Part shown: one piece after another, positions 21,709 to 32,912 of the stretch
How positions within the stretch are numbered: position 1 is the stretch's first letter
Layout: each line of letters opens with the position of its first letter
DNA from: Malania oleifera
Taxonomy: Eukaryota; Streptophyta; Magnoliopsida; Santalales; Ximeniaceae
Direction of reading: 5' to 3'
Assembly: GCF_029873635.1 (NCBI RefSeq)
Contig: NC_080421.1
Location: forward strand, 41,149,120 to 41,213,119
DNA: 64,000 nt
Made by a program: the position numbers and the translations under genes
The notes under the pieces: model-generated
Databases searched by the model: none
Seen by the model: only the letters and a program-made list of their open reading frames with translations
Told to the model about the DNA's origin: nothing

Positions 21709-21834
21709 GCGCCACGCGTCACCTTCCCACTGGCTGCGTGGGAAAATTACTTTAAGAAAATTTTTTCCAATCAGAGTGTTATTTTATATTTTATTTATAT
21801 TTAATAATAAAACTGAAAAAAACTCCAAAGAAAG

Positions 21835-22660
21835 GAAGATGGAGATGACTGCAGCAGCAGCAGCTACTGATGCAAGTATAATGAATAAATCTCTCCCTCT
21901 CCCTCTCCCTCTCCCTCTCCCTCTGTAGTTGTCTTATGTTTTAAGTTGGACACGTGGCTCTTTTTTATTGAAGCAAAATCCTTACCTTCAACCTCTCCCC
22001 ACGTCAATGGCCACTCTAATGACACAAGGTCATTTCTCCAATGCCACAACTATTTCTTTCTGGGAAAAAAAAAACTTGATTTTTGAATGAGGTTGAAGTA
22101 TGGTCCAGGTCTAGTCTCAGAGTCGCAATAAAAATATTCAATTCAAGAATAGATTTTTTTTTTTTTTTTTTCACTGGATAATGCTAATGAGAATAAGTCG
22201 AGAAACACGTTTTGTTTTGTTTAATATGCACAGAAAGTCTTTGGATGAGATAAAATACTTGATACATATTTTTAGTGTAGCAATAAATTAATTCGTCGTG
22301 ATTCACATGAATATATAAAGAATGACAGGTGTGCACCAAAGACTTGATGCAATTTTCCCTAACAAAAACGGCAAAAAATATAGCTAGCCATCCTTCTCAT
22401 AAAACTTTCTAATAAATTAAATTCTCTAACTTGCTTATTTAATAAAAAATATTATTTTTATTTTTTTGCTATTTTTGTTCCATTGTTTTTTTTATTATAA
22501 AAACAATAAAAACTAATAGTAATTAAAATAATAATTATAACAACTAATAATAATATTTATTTCTATCAAAATAACAATAATAACAATAAAAATAATACTA
22601 AAACTAATAAAAATCACTATTATAATATTAAAATATAATAAAATTAAATATACCTCCACC
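21835..22660. other. AT-rich loop region with CTCCCT microsatellite
   Basis: Non-coding. A CCCTCT repeat lies at 21891-21925; 22440-22660 is almost pure A+T with AATAATA runs. No domain found. Confidence 0.5.
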
Positions 22661-22690
22661 TTTCTTTCTTTGTAGTAGCTTCACCTGCCC

Positions 22691-22723
<33 letters not shown>

Positions 22724-22772
22724 ACAAAAGCAGAGCAGCGGAAGTGACAATGCCCAGGGGGTTTTGTGGGTG

Positions 22773-22803
<31 letters not shown>

Positions 22804-22907
22804 AAAAGCAGAGCAGCGGAAGTGACATGCACAGGGGGTTTAGTGGGTGGCCGGGTTCGGTGGGTGAACGGCGACTTGGACGTCGACCAGCACCATGCAA
22901 AAAACGC

Positions 22908-23160
22908 GAGTTTTTTCTATTTTTGATTTTATTTTTTAATAAAATATTAAATAACAGCTTGATTGATGCTCACGTATTCTCTTCTCGCTAGAATCTAACG
23001 AGTTTTAAAGGGACAGGTCATTCATATGTTGACGCATAGCAAGCAAATCTCACTAGATAGTCGTCGTAAATATTATTTAAATCTTACTAGATTTGCTTGA
23101 GAAATGAAGAAGGTGACACATAGCAATTTAAATCTCACAAGACTTACACACTGCATGTAA
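22908..23160 (+). repeat. Another MULE-family left end with decayed palindromes
   Basis: GAGTTTTTTC at 22908, the AT-rich block, then GATGCTCACGTATTCTC as in the compact MULE. Decayed palindromes follow near 22980 (CTCGCTAG...AACGAG), 23040-23095 (AAATCTCACTAGAT...ACTAGATTTG) and 23129. No right end was found before the solo LTR at 23188, so it is truncated or too diverged. Confidence 0.6.
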
Positions 23161-23187
23161 TTTTTTATAAATTAAAAGAATTCGAAT

Positions 23188-25300
23188 AGTAATGACCTCA
23201 AAAATCTTTATATAAAATAAAACATAATAAATAGAAAAGGCAACGTGAACTCGTGGGTAATAGGGAAACCTGTCGATCACAGCGGAAACCTAAGCAGCAG
23301 TAGATATAAATCACATTTTCAAAACCATAGAATATATAATACTTGACTTTACTACATCCTCAAAATACTGTATTTATATACAACCTCCAAAACATCAAAA
23401 TAATTCTACGATCATACAACAAAAATCTCATAATCCTAAATCAATGCTTACCCTTCTAGCAGGGAAGCTCAACTCGCTCAACGACGATCTTGACCCGCCG
23501 GTCTCTCTGAATTTCTTGAAAATCATTTAATGTTCGGGGGTGAGACACTTCTTAGTAAGGGAAAATAAACTAAATACAGTTGTATGGTAACATGAATATT
23601 TATGACATTTATACATATACAGTACATTTCATATTTCTGGAAACGTTCATCATATCATACTGAATAATCATATACATTCATATTTACTAATAAATCAAAC
23701 ATCTGTTATAACTGATAATACTAAAAACATACCCAAAATGAATAGCTAACTGATGTCATGTATTACCCTCCATGATAGGTTGTGCAGTCCGAAGGCAGGA
23801 CCCGACAATGGCTGGTCGACCACTGCTGAGTCAAAAATGTCTATAAGTATGATGGGTCCGCCACACCCTGGTCCGGCCTGCCAGGTAAACATCTACAACT
23901 CTACACTGAAAGCCACATCGACTATCCATCTCCCACCCCCTCATGGGGTGGTTAGCATAAGTCTGAACACAGATATCTGATCTATATATAGTTACGGTAC
24001 CGAGCTCCTAAAACTAAACTAAACTAACATCCGAATTCTGATAACATACCGAGCTCCTGAAACTGAACTAAACTAACATCCGAATTTTGATAACATATAA
24101 TACATGATATTATAGCATTTTTCATAATTTCATAAATACGACATCGCGCCGAAATCATTTCATAAATACGGCATCGCGCCAAACATTTCATAAATACGGC
24201 CTCGTGTCGAACATTTCATAAATACAGTCTCGTGCCGAACATTTCATATATACACGGCCTAGCACCAAAATCATTTCAGGTTTATACATTATGAAAATAA
24301 ATTAATTATCATGTATTTGTCAAAATCATCATAATATACTGTATCATTTCATAATACCTGAAAACATGTTTTACTCGTAAAATCTTCTATATCATAATAC
24401 TTCAAATGAAAAATAACATTCATGCTACACAAAACTCGGTAAATCATACATTTCATTCTAAAATCATAATTTCCATACAACAACAGTATTTTCCCAAATA
24501 TGCATTTATTCCATAATATTCAAATATTGTACATATTTTTCAGAAAATCAATTTGCTCATAAATAATAGTAATTAGCGTAAAAAATAAATGTTTTAGTTT
24601 ATTCCCTTACTTGGCTACTGAGAGAGCCCTTACAAATTCTGGTCTCACACCCGTAGGGTTTCCTAATCAATACCTTGAAAATAACAACTTTCAGTACTAA
24701 ACTTCGATATTTTCACTTGTATATCATTTCCTATAATTACCATAAGACCAAATTTGACTTAAAAAGCCTTACATCAACTCAGGGATGATTTTCAACAGAG
24801 TTCCACTGAAGATCCGCTCTGACAGATATACAAAGAACTTCTCCAGGAGCGTCGTGGTGGCTTTAGATCGTCGATTCAGCAAAAATCTGGCCTGAAATCG
24901 AAGGAAGAAGAGGAGGGAGCCAAAGGGTGACAGAGAGTGTGAGAGATTTTTTAATTTTCACGTTTAATTCCAGATTTCTACTATTTATAGGATCAAATTT
25001 GTCGACGAGACACGTCACCTCGTTGACGAGTGCTATAGAAATTTCGTCAATGAACCTGCATCTTTTGTCGACAAATTTCAAACTTCTCCAAAACCCTCTC
25101 TCGGTATCTTCTCGTCAACGAATCCTATCCTTATCGACGAGCTCCTGTTATGCCCTCGTCGACGAGGTGCTGAAAAATTTTCCAAGATTATCGTTTCCAA
25201 AATACAACGTCGTCGACGAACGCACTGCCTCCTTCTGTTTCCGGTTTCCATTTCTCTTTCTTTATACCATTTAAATCCCATTATTATTCGGGTTGTCACA
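23188..25300 (-). mobile_element. Solo LTR of a Ty3/gypsy element (reverse)
   Basis: In element direction it starts TGTGACAACCCG at 25300. It contains a series of CGTCGACGA-like motifs (25000-25230) and the block inverse to GGGGTGAGACAC...AGTAAGG (23537-23560), which all gypsy LTRs in this window share. CGAAT at 23183-23187 and 25301-25305 is a candidate 5-bp duplication, though the end next to it is not the canonical CA, so the 23188 boundary is approximate. No coding region adjoins it, so it is a solo LTR left by recombination. Confidence 0.65.
24110..24270. repeat. 31-bp minisatellite in solo LTR
   Basis: About five copies of CATTTCATAAATACGGC followed by TCGCGCCGAA or a variant. Confidence 0.8.
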
Positions 25301-25789
25301 CGAATACTTTTTTTTTTTTTTTTTTTAAGATTTTGAACACTTAATTTGTGTTTTAATGTGATAAAAATTAAGAAAAATTTTATTCATTAATTTGTTCAAT
25401 ATATATATTTTTTATTTTTCTTAATAATTAAATATAAAAAAGTGGATTCCTTTTCTTTTTATTTTCTTTATATTTTTCAAGCTACAAACTAGATTACTTT
25501 TTATATTTGATTCTAAGAAAAGTAGAAAATAAAAAATATAATAAATTAATGAAAAACATTAATTTTAAAATCAATAATATTTAAATATAAATTTTTTAAA
25601 ATATTAATATATCATTCATATAATTAAGAGTTAAGAAAAATTAAATATAATAGTATATAAAATTATATTTTCTTTGTTCTTTTTTCCTAAGAATTTTCAA
25701 GTTTCACACAATTCCCAAAAGCATATGGGGGCTTAAATTTATAGTTATATTATATGGCTCTTAAAGATACACATCCTTCTGCTTTGTAT
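25301..25789. other. AT-rich, no gene seen
   Basis: Starts with a T-run and is AT-rich throughout, with no domain on either strand. Confidence 0.5.
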
Positions 25790-26150
25790 TTCACAACTTT
25801 CTTACACATTCAAAATATCGAATTACTATAAAAAATTTTGCAGAGTCTCCTTTTAAAAATTGTCATATTCATCCATGCACCTGTTCAAAGAGAACATTTT
25901 TCCTAAATAATCGATACCAGTATGTTCACAAATTTCATTCACAACTTTCTTACACATTCAAAGTATCAAATTATTGTAAAATTTCGACAAAGTCTCCTTT
26001 TAAAAATGACCATATCCATCCATGCACCTATTCAAAGAGAACATTTTTCCTGAGAAATCGATATCAGTACGTTCACAAATTTTATTCACTACTTTCATAC
26101 ATATTCAAAGTATCGAATTACTGTAAAAACTTTAGCAAAGTGGCTCACCA
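25790..26150 (-). repeat. 148-bp tandem repeat, inverted relative of 9536-9980
   Basis: TTCACAACTTT/TTCACTACTTT landmarks at 25790, 25938 and 26085 give periods of 148 and 147. Read on the minus strand it has GAACATACTG, GTTCTCTTTGAACAGGTGCA, TGGATGAATATG and GACTCTGC in the same order as the MULE array. It is more decayed than that array and has no coding sequence beside it. Confidence 0.75.
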
Positions 26151-29099
26151 AGCGGCTCACCTAAATTAAATTATTTTCTACTTAATATAATTCACATTAT
26201 TACTTTTTAATTAACAACAATACATATCATATAGTGAATTAACATATGACTGTGATATTTTTTAATAATATTTCAGTAGTTTTAATTATTATTTTTTATA
26301 GTTAATATAATTCATATTGTTATTTTGTTTAATTAAAAATAATATATTATGATGCATATGTTTTAAATTTGTGTTAATATTGGTACTACTATTTATATTA
26401 AATCCCAAAATGATTAAAACATTTATTGTCAAAGAATTTCAATATATTTATTGCCAAAAAAAAAAAAAAATCTAAGCTACACATTAACATAATTTCTTTA
26501 AAATTATAATCCAAACAATAATTCATTTTTTTCCAATACCAAAATGATTAGTTTGGGATTTCAAAATTTTTAATGTTAATCTCAAAATTAAAAATACCCA
26601 TGATTTTCATAATCAAATTCATTTCCTTTTTGAGTGAACAATCTAAAGGGAAAAAATATTTGTAACGGGGTGGTGAAATTTCAGCAAGCAAAAATCCAAG
26701 AGTTGAGTGAAGATAGAAACGACTGAATTGAACATCTATATTTGAGTTTTGGACGCATGAAATTTTTATTTTAGACAATTACATGATTGAGGGTAAGATA
26801 GACATTTTAATTTTTTTGCACTTGAGGATTACCATATTTTTTACTTTAAAATTTTAGAAATAGTTTAACTTACAAACATGTAAAATTTGCTCAAACCAAT
26901 AAATTCGCAAATATAGTAAACAGCTACCTCAATGATTTATGATAAAAGAAACAAATGGGCCGGGCTTTAAGCCCTGGAGAAGGAACAAATCCAGAACTTC
27001 AAGCCCAACCTTGAAAATTGGACGCTCAGGGGGGCGAGCCCAAGATTTGAATGAAAAGGCTCCAACCTTCCTTAGGACTGCAGTTATGTTTGGAAGCCCA
27101 GTCCAACAAAGCCCAGCCCAGCCCCACAAGCAATCAACCCCTGAATGAAGGCCCCTTACTCTTTTCTGTCATAAACTTTAAACTAGTGATTCATTGTTTT
27201 TAAAATTGAATTTTAATTATAGAATATATACTAACCATGGACACGTGCGATGCATGTGCTCTGGGGTTTTTGAATGATAATTATAATAGAATAATTCTTT
27301 TAAAGAATAATAAATATATTATAAAAAATATATATTTTAAGAAAATTATGGATAATTAGGAATATTTTTTGAAATATTTATGGGTAATCATAGGAATATT
27401 TTTACAAAAATATATGGGTACATATAAGGATTTTTAAAAAATTTTTTACGGATGGTCATAAGGATATTTTGAGGATATTAAAATATACGTGGATAGTTAT
27501 AGAAACTTTTTTAAAAAATTTATGAGTAATTATAGGGACATTTTGCGGATATTAAAAATCAGAACAAAAAAAGAAGATGAGAGAATTCCTTTTCTAATAG
27601 TAGAGATGTATATCTCATTAAATATCATTATTAGAGCATTAAAATGCCGTGGATTATTGTGAAAAATATTTATGAAGTGGCTACTAAATTTATTTTTTTG
27701 AAAAAAAAAATTCAACAAAACCATAGAACTTTCTTATCATAAAAAATGAACCTTAAAATTAAATCAAAAATCATAATCAACACCAAAATGAACCCTAAAC
27801 ATCCTCCTACCCATTTAGAATTTACAAAGTATTGAGAAAAAAGAATGAAAATTTTCAACAAAAAAAAAAAATTATTTTTATGTTTTTATTTATCAAGAAA
27901 AGTGAGGAAAAATAAATAAATATGTACATGCGTGTGCACACACGAAAACAACAAACAAAAATTTGATTTCTCACATCATTAACATGTTTGATTTTTCATA
28001 ATTTTTTATCATAATAGAAAATTATATTTTTAATAGTATGTTATATAGAAAGAACAAATAATGGAAAATAATTTTTCTTCTTATTTTTCTTTTCTTTCTT
28101 GTCAGTTTTCCAAATAACATCCTTAATCTAAATAAACCTTAAAATCTTGCTATGATGTGGAAAATAATTTTTATTTTTTACTTTTAATTTTTAAACATAA
28201 AAGATCCAACTTATTTTTTAGTTTGGGACATTTGTATTAAAAAAAAAAAAAAATTGGAACAACAGAAGGTTTTTCGCGCTGTTAACAAGTAGAAAATATT
28301 TTTCTTCCTTATTTTCAGTTTTTCAAATACTCATGAAATGATATTGTATGTTGAAAATTCCACTTATGAGTAAGTGGAAGATGAGTGATTATATACATGG
28401 TTGAATCCAAAACTTAGTAAGCTTAAACTTTTGAGTCAAGTTGATGTTCACCCATACGCATTAAGCTCCTATTAAGACTCTTTCGGTGCGAACAAATACC
28501 TTGTTCCAATTTCATAAATTTGTGTAGGAAAGTTGGAAAAATAACTTTTATTATTATTTTCTCAAATTTTCATTTCTTATATAATTTATGAAAAAATAAA
28601 AATAAGTTGTGAGTTTTTAATTATTTAAGAATTTAAAAATGAAAAATAAAAATCATTTTCAATAATTAAACAAATCCTATATTCTCTATATTTCTTAAAC
28701 AAATCTTGAAAAACTAAAATAAAGTGACACTTCTATAATTCTTTGGTAACCTAAACATGAAAAATACATTTTTTTTTTTCTACCACTAAGCATACCTTAA
28801 GTTTCAAAAATGGAGAAGGTTAATGAGCAAATTAGAAGGCGTGTGGAAGTTTTTGCCATTTTAGTGAATTGATGACATATTAATATCAATCATGGAATCA
28901 CACTAAACAATGAAGATAATACCTTTAGCACAAATTTATCGTTGAACCATAATTTGATGCTTAATTCTAAATACAAAGTTTAAGTTCATGAAATTAAGAG
29001 AGATTGATGATATATATAGATAATGATTTGTAGCTCGAATGTGAAAGTTCAACCAAAGCATTGGAATTACAATTTGTGATGATCTAAATAATCATAAAA
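26151..29099. other. Long AT-rich intergenic stretch
   Basis: No convincing gene. Within it 26940-27150 stands out as GC-richer with repeated GGGCC/AAGCCCA motifs (see findings). 27300-27560 has several repeats of the type GGATATTTT...TATGGGTAAT. The rest is poly-A/T-rich sequence. Confidence 0.5.
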
Positions 29100-29299
29100 T
29101 TAAAATATCAACTCAGTTCTTGATAATGCAATTAGAGATTTTATTATGAACCTCCAACAAATAGGTCCTCCCACAAGGGTGAACACATATCCTGTTATAA
29201 ACCTCATGTCATCAATATCCCCAACATAATCTGCATCAACATACCCTACAATTAATGGATCACTATGTTGCTTGCCAAATATGATGTCATAATGAGAAG
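29100..29299 (-). pseudogene. Copia RNase H fragment (continues beyond the hAT)
   Basis: Minus strand: IIFGKQHSDPLIVGYVDADY, then VGDIDDMRFITGYVF. This is the Ty1/copia RNase H active region (VDADYAGD.D...S.SGYVF). It is the continuation of the copia whose reverse transcriptase lies at 33575-34420; the hAT at 29300-33566 split it. No 3' LTR could be recognised further left. Confidence 0.8.
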
Positions 29300-29480
29300 T
29301 AGGCCTGGCAAAACGGGTCATGACCCGTCGGGTCACCCGGATCCGCCCGTTTAAAACGGGTTCGGATTTGAAGAAATTAACCCGTTTAATATTTGGGCGG
29401 GTCACGGGTTAACCCGTTTATAAACGGGTTCACCGGGTTTGGGCGGGTCACCCGGCGGGTGACCCGTTATTTTGAATCCT
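29300..29480 (+). promoter_or_regulatory. hAT left TIR and subterminal CGGGT repeats
   Basis: After the 17-bp terminus come many ACCCG/CGGGT units in both orientations, some in palindromes such as GACCCGTCGGGTC and CCCGTTTAAAACGGG. Transposase binding is inferred from the hAT family, not shown. Confidence 0.75.
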
Positions 29481-30638
29481 TAATAGCTTTTTTTATTTCC
29501 AATTTTCCAGGCTTCCAGCGCCAGCTTGCCTTCACGCTTCGCCCTTCGCCTTCATCCTTCAGAGACTCACTGTCACTCACACTCACGCTGCAGCCTGCAG
29601 TCCTGACTTCACGCACACGGCACAGCCGCACATGCCTTCGGCCGCCCTTCAGGCTTCAGTGCTTCACGCTTCAGGCTTCACTGCTTCAGCCTTCAGCATT
29701 TCACTTCTCAGTACTCAGTAGACAGTAGGCCTGCAAGACTCAAGAGTCAAGAGTCTCAACTCTCAATCAACACGAAAAAACCGTAAGGGCTCTACGTCTC
29801 TAACCCACGCCAGTGACGCCACGGCTCTCGAGTCTCCACTCTAGTCTCTCAAGCTCTCACCCTCTCGGCCTCTCCTAACTCTCCTCTCCTCTCCTCTGGA
29901 TCTGGTGCGCTGCAACGTGCCGCCGTGCCGGACTGCCCCGACCTGTCCTCTCCTGAGTCTCCTCTCCTCTCCTCTGGTGTGCTGCTACTTGCCGGACCTG
30001 CCGGTGTTGTGAGCTGCTCGAGGCGTCGCCTCCAGGCTCCACGGACAGTGACCACAGCAACTTACTGCATCAGCTTCAGCTCCAGAGGTGAGTTGCAGAG
30101 GTAACTTACTGTCAAGCTTTTTTTATTTTGTAGGCTCTCTCTCTGCAGTCATGTATCTGCTACAGTGTTACTGCCTTAGTGCCTTACTGTTACTGTTACT
30201 AATTTACTGGCTTGTAACTTGTTTGGTTCATAGATGATGCCAGTGCCACCATGGATTTGTGATGAATAAGATTTGTGATGAATAAATAGTATATAAATAA
30301 ATAGTAGATAAATAAAATAAATTAAGAAAACAAGAAGGATCCTACCATGTTCATAAGTTAAGTAGAATGAAAATCAAGTAATAACAAAAGAAATTTTTAT
30401 AATAATGTTTTTTATGTTTCCCTACAGAAAATAAAAAAATAATTTGTTGTCACACACACATACACCCAATAACAGATTTGTGTTTATTGTTTAAATATTT
30501 CATTATTTTGTTTATTTTATAATTTTTCGGAGTCTTAACTATTTTTCTTTGTTAGGGAATTAGTCTGGTGCGAAAGCCCAAGACACCCAGCGTATCCAAA
30601 AAATTATTCTTTGTTAGGGATAATACAAATTGCAAATA
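29481..30638 (+). other. hAT leader, CT-rich, with a probable intron
   Basis: CT-rich and relatively GC-rich to about 30070, unlike the rest of the element. A good donor AG/GTGAGT at 30088 and an acceptor TTCTTTGTTAG ending at 30617 could remove an AT-rich intron and bring a 5' untranslated exon to 21 bases before the ATG. Open frames here have no domain. Confidence 0.5.
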
Positions 30639-32912
30639 ATGGATACCATAAACTTGGATTTTGATGATGAGTGTAATATTACTCCATCTTCAGATAAATC
30701 TGAAAAGAACAGTTCTTCTATCAATGATGGCACTAACAAAAAGAGACAACGTAGAAAGACATCAGCTGCTTGGGATGAATTCTATTTGTTACCTATAGAT
30801 GTTGATGGAAAACAGAAGGCAAAATGTAAAAAATGTGGGGCAAAATATGTTGCTAATGCTTCAACTCATGGGACGGCAAATTTGAGACGCCACATTAATA
30901 ATTGTCCATTACGTGATAACTATGATGTGAAGCAGATGCACATGGATTACGGAACCAAACTTCATGCGAAAAAAATTGAGCAAGATGTTTATCGTGAGAA
31001 GATGGCAATTGCTGTAATAAAACATTGTTATCCTTTTTCATGGGTTGAGCATGAAGGAAATCGAGATGTGCATAAATATCTTAATCCTGATGTTAAACCA
31101 ATTGCTAGGAACACTGTTAAAGCTGATGTATTGAAAATACATAAAAGGGAGAAGGAGAAACTTAAACTTACACTACAGAGTGCTTTTGGTAGAGTGTGTT
31201 TGACTTCTGATTGTTGGTCTTCTCCTACAACTGAAGGATATTTATGCATTACAGTTCATTTTGTGGATGAAAATTGGATATTGCATAGTAAGATTATTAA
31301 CTTTTCTCACATGCCACCCCCACATTCAGGAGTTGCTTTGTCAGAAAAAACATTTAGTGTATTGAAGGAATGGGGTATTGATAGCAAGATATTTTCCATC
31401 ACGTTGGATAATGCAACTGCTAATGATAGTATGCAAGATATTCTTTCAAGTCAATTGTCTTTGCAAGCACCTTTAGTAAGTGGCGGTGAATATTTTCATG
31501 TAAGGTGTTGTGCTCATATTTTGAATCTTATTGTTCAAGAAGGCTTAAAAGTGATTGAACGTGTTGTGTATAACATTAGAGAAAGTGTCAAGTACATTAA
31601 GGGTTCAGAAGGAAGAAAACTTAAGTTTGAAGAGTGCATTAAACGAGTTGGTATACTTGCTTCAATCAGTTTGCGCTTGGATGTACCAACTAGGTGGAAT
31701 TCAACTTTCATGATGATAGAAAGTGCACTCATATATCGACGGGCTTTAATTCATTATGCTTTACTTGATGCAAATTATAAGTATTGTCCGTCAAATGAAG
31801 AGTGGAATAGAGCTGAGGTCATTTGCAATTTCTTGAAGCCATTTTACGACATGACAAAACTCTTCTCGGGTTCGGATTATCCTACATCTAATTTGTATTT
31901 TTCAAATATATGGAAAATTCAATTGCATTTACTTGAAACAATGGAAAATCCGGACTGCATTGTTAATGGTATGGCTGCAAAAATGAAAGAGAAGTTCGAT
32001 AAATATTGGAAGTGTTATAGTGTTGTTTTGGCATTTGCAATTGTTCTTGATCCTCGTTACAAGCTTCAATTTGTCGAGTTTTGTTACTCAAAGATTGATT
32101 CATCCACTTCTCGGCAAAAGCTAAATCTCCTTCGTCAAAAGTTGTACTCTCTATTCCAAGATTATGCAAACAAATCAAAATCTTCTTTGGAATCTACTAC
32201 TTCATCTACTGGGGGTACTGGTGGTAGTGACAATCTCATTAGAGATGAGCTTTCGGTAACTTCATTTATATTTTCTAATTTGTCATTTCTTACTTTATAT
32301 ATTATTTTTAGCTGTTATATTTATATTGTTTGTTTTTCTATTCTAATATATGACAGGAATTTGAATTTTATGAAAGCCAATATTGTGCTACTACAGAAAA
32401 ATCTCAATTAGATTTATATTTGGAAGAGCCTAGGCTAAATCGTGTGGAACATGCTGAAATGGATATATTGCGGTATTGGAAAGATAATCGATTTCGATAT
32501 CCTGATTTATCTCTTATGGCGCGTGATGTACTTACTATTCCTATCACAAGCGTTGCATCAGAATCTGCATTCAGCATTGGAGCTCAGTTTCTTAACAAAT
32601 ATCGAAGATCACTTTTGCCGGAAAATGCAGGAGCATTGATAACAACTCGAAATTGGTTGTTTGGTTACGCAAGTATGCATTTTTTTTTTTTTTTTGAGTT
32701 TTTCCAATATTATTTCAATAATTTCAATACTTACATTTTATTTACTTTCATATCCTTTGTCAATTGTTATTGTTTCTTATTTATTATCTATTTATCTTGT
32801 CATTGCAGTGGATCCAAGTGAAGAAAGAGAAGAAGCTGAACAATTAGAAGTCAAATTTGAAAATCTTTTGATTAATGATTTACGAGAAGCTTTGACAAAC
32901 AATCATGGCTAA
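30639..32912 (+). CDS. hAT transposase (BED finger, RICESLEEPER-like), three exons, apparently intact
   Basis: Exons 30639-32255, 32357-32672 and 32809-32912 join in frame with GT-AG introns (32256-32356, 32673-32808) to give 678 residues. A lysine/arginine-rich nuclear signal (34-40, KKRQRRK) precedes a BED zinc finger with ligands C63, C66, H85 and C89. The catalytic RNase H-like core has D191 (LTSDCWSS) and D257 ([10 protein letters not shown]), 66 residues apart as in other hAT enzymes. The Cys/His segment [14 protein letters not shown] and RWNST follow. The C-terminal hATC dimerisation region in exon 2 contains VASESAFS with E608, the likely third catalytic residue. Such enzymes cut and paste their element by hairpin intermediates. 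The start is the first ATG that keeps the full finger; an in-frame upstream TTG is not used. The nearest alternative, a domesticated host gene, is unlikely because TIRs and duplication flank it exactly. Confidence 0.93.
32256..32356 (+). other. hAT transposase intron 1
   Basis: Donor TCG/GTAACT, acceptor TATGACAG/GAA. Phase 0. Reading through it would reach a stop at 32409-32411. Confidence 0.85.
32673..32808 (+). other. hAT transposase intron 2
   Basis: Donor CGCAA/GTATGC, T-rich body, acceptor CATTGCAG/TGG. Phase 1; removal joins GYA-MDPSEERE and the reading ends at TAA 32910-32912. Confidence 0.8.

Larger units (their letters stand above)
20592..21825. mobile_element. Compact non-autonomous MULE with palindromic ends
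   Basis: Terminal inverted repeats of about 85 bp begin GAGTTTTTTCCC on the left and are nearly identical on the right (inverse of 21741-21825), sharing AACACTCTGATT and the AT-rich block. An exact 9-bp duplication CAAAGAAAG flanks it (20583-20591 and 21826-21834). The left end carries four palindromes and the right end one. No coding sequence is seen in the AT-rich centre. Same family of ends as the 1396-20183 element, so it was presumably moved by that family's transposase. Confidence 0.88.
20440..22905. repeat. Inverted repeat (about 150-bp arms) around a nested element
   Basis: 20440-20591 is the inverse of 22664-22905. Shared landmarks read on the right arm are TTTGTAGTAGCTTCACCTGC, a CT microsatellite, AGCAGAGCAGCGGAAGTGAC, GTGGGTGGCCGGG and AGCACCATG. 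The right arm has an internal duplication of about 95 bp (two CT runs, 22702-22722 and 22780-22802). The left arm is interrupted at its inner edge by the element at 20592-21825. The loop between the arms is AT-rich. A transcript through it could fold into long double-stranded RNA. Confidence 0.7.

Noticed and set aside
20334-22985. A single MULE spanning from the end at 20334 to that at 22908
   Set aside because: Both ends are in the same orientation, not inverted, and no flanking duplication was found.
27300-27560. Repeated GGATATTTT/TATGGGTAAT segments as a possible satellite
   Set aside because: Copies are too short, irregular and AT-rich to distinguish from chance drift by eye.
29520-30060. 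Open frames in the GC/CT-rich hAT leader
   Set aside because: Low-complexity Ser/Arg-rich translations with no domain; better explained as an untranslated exon of the transposase gene.
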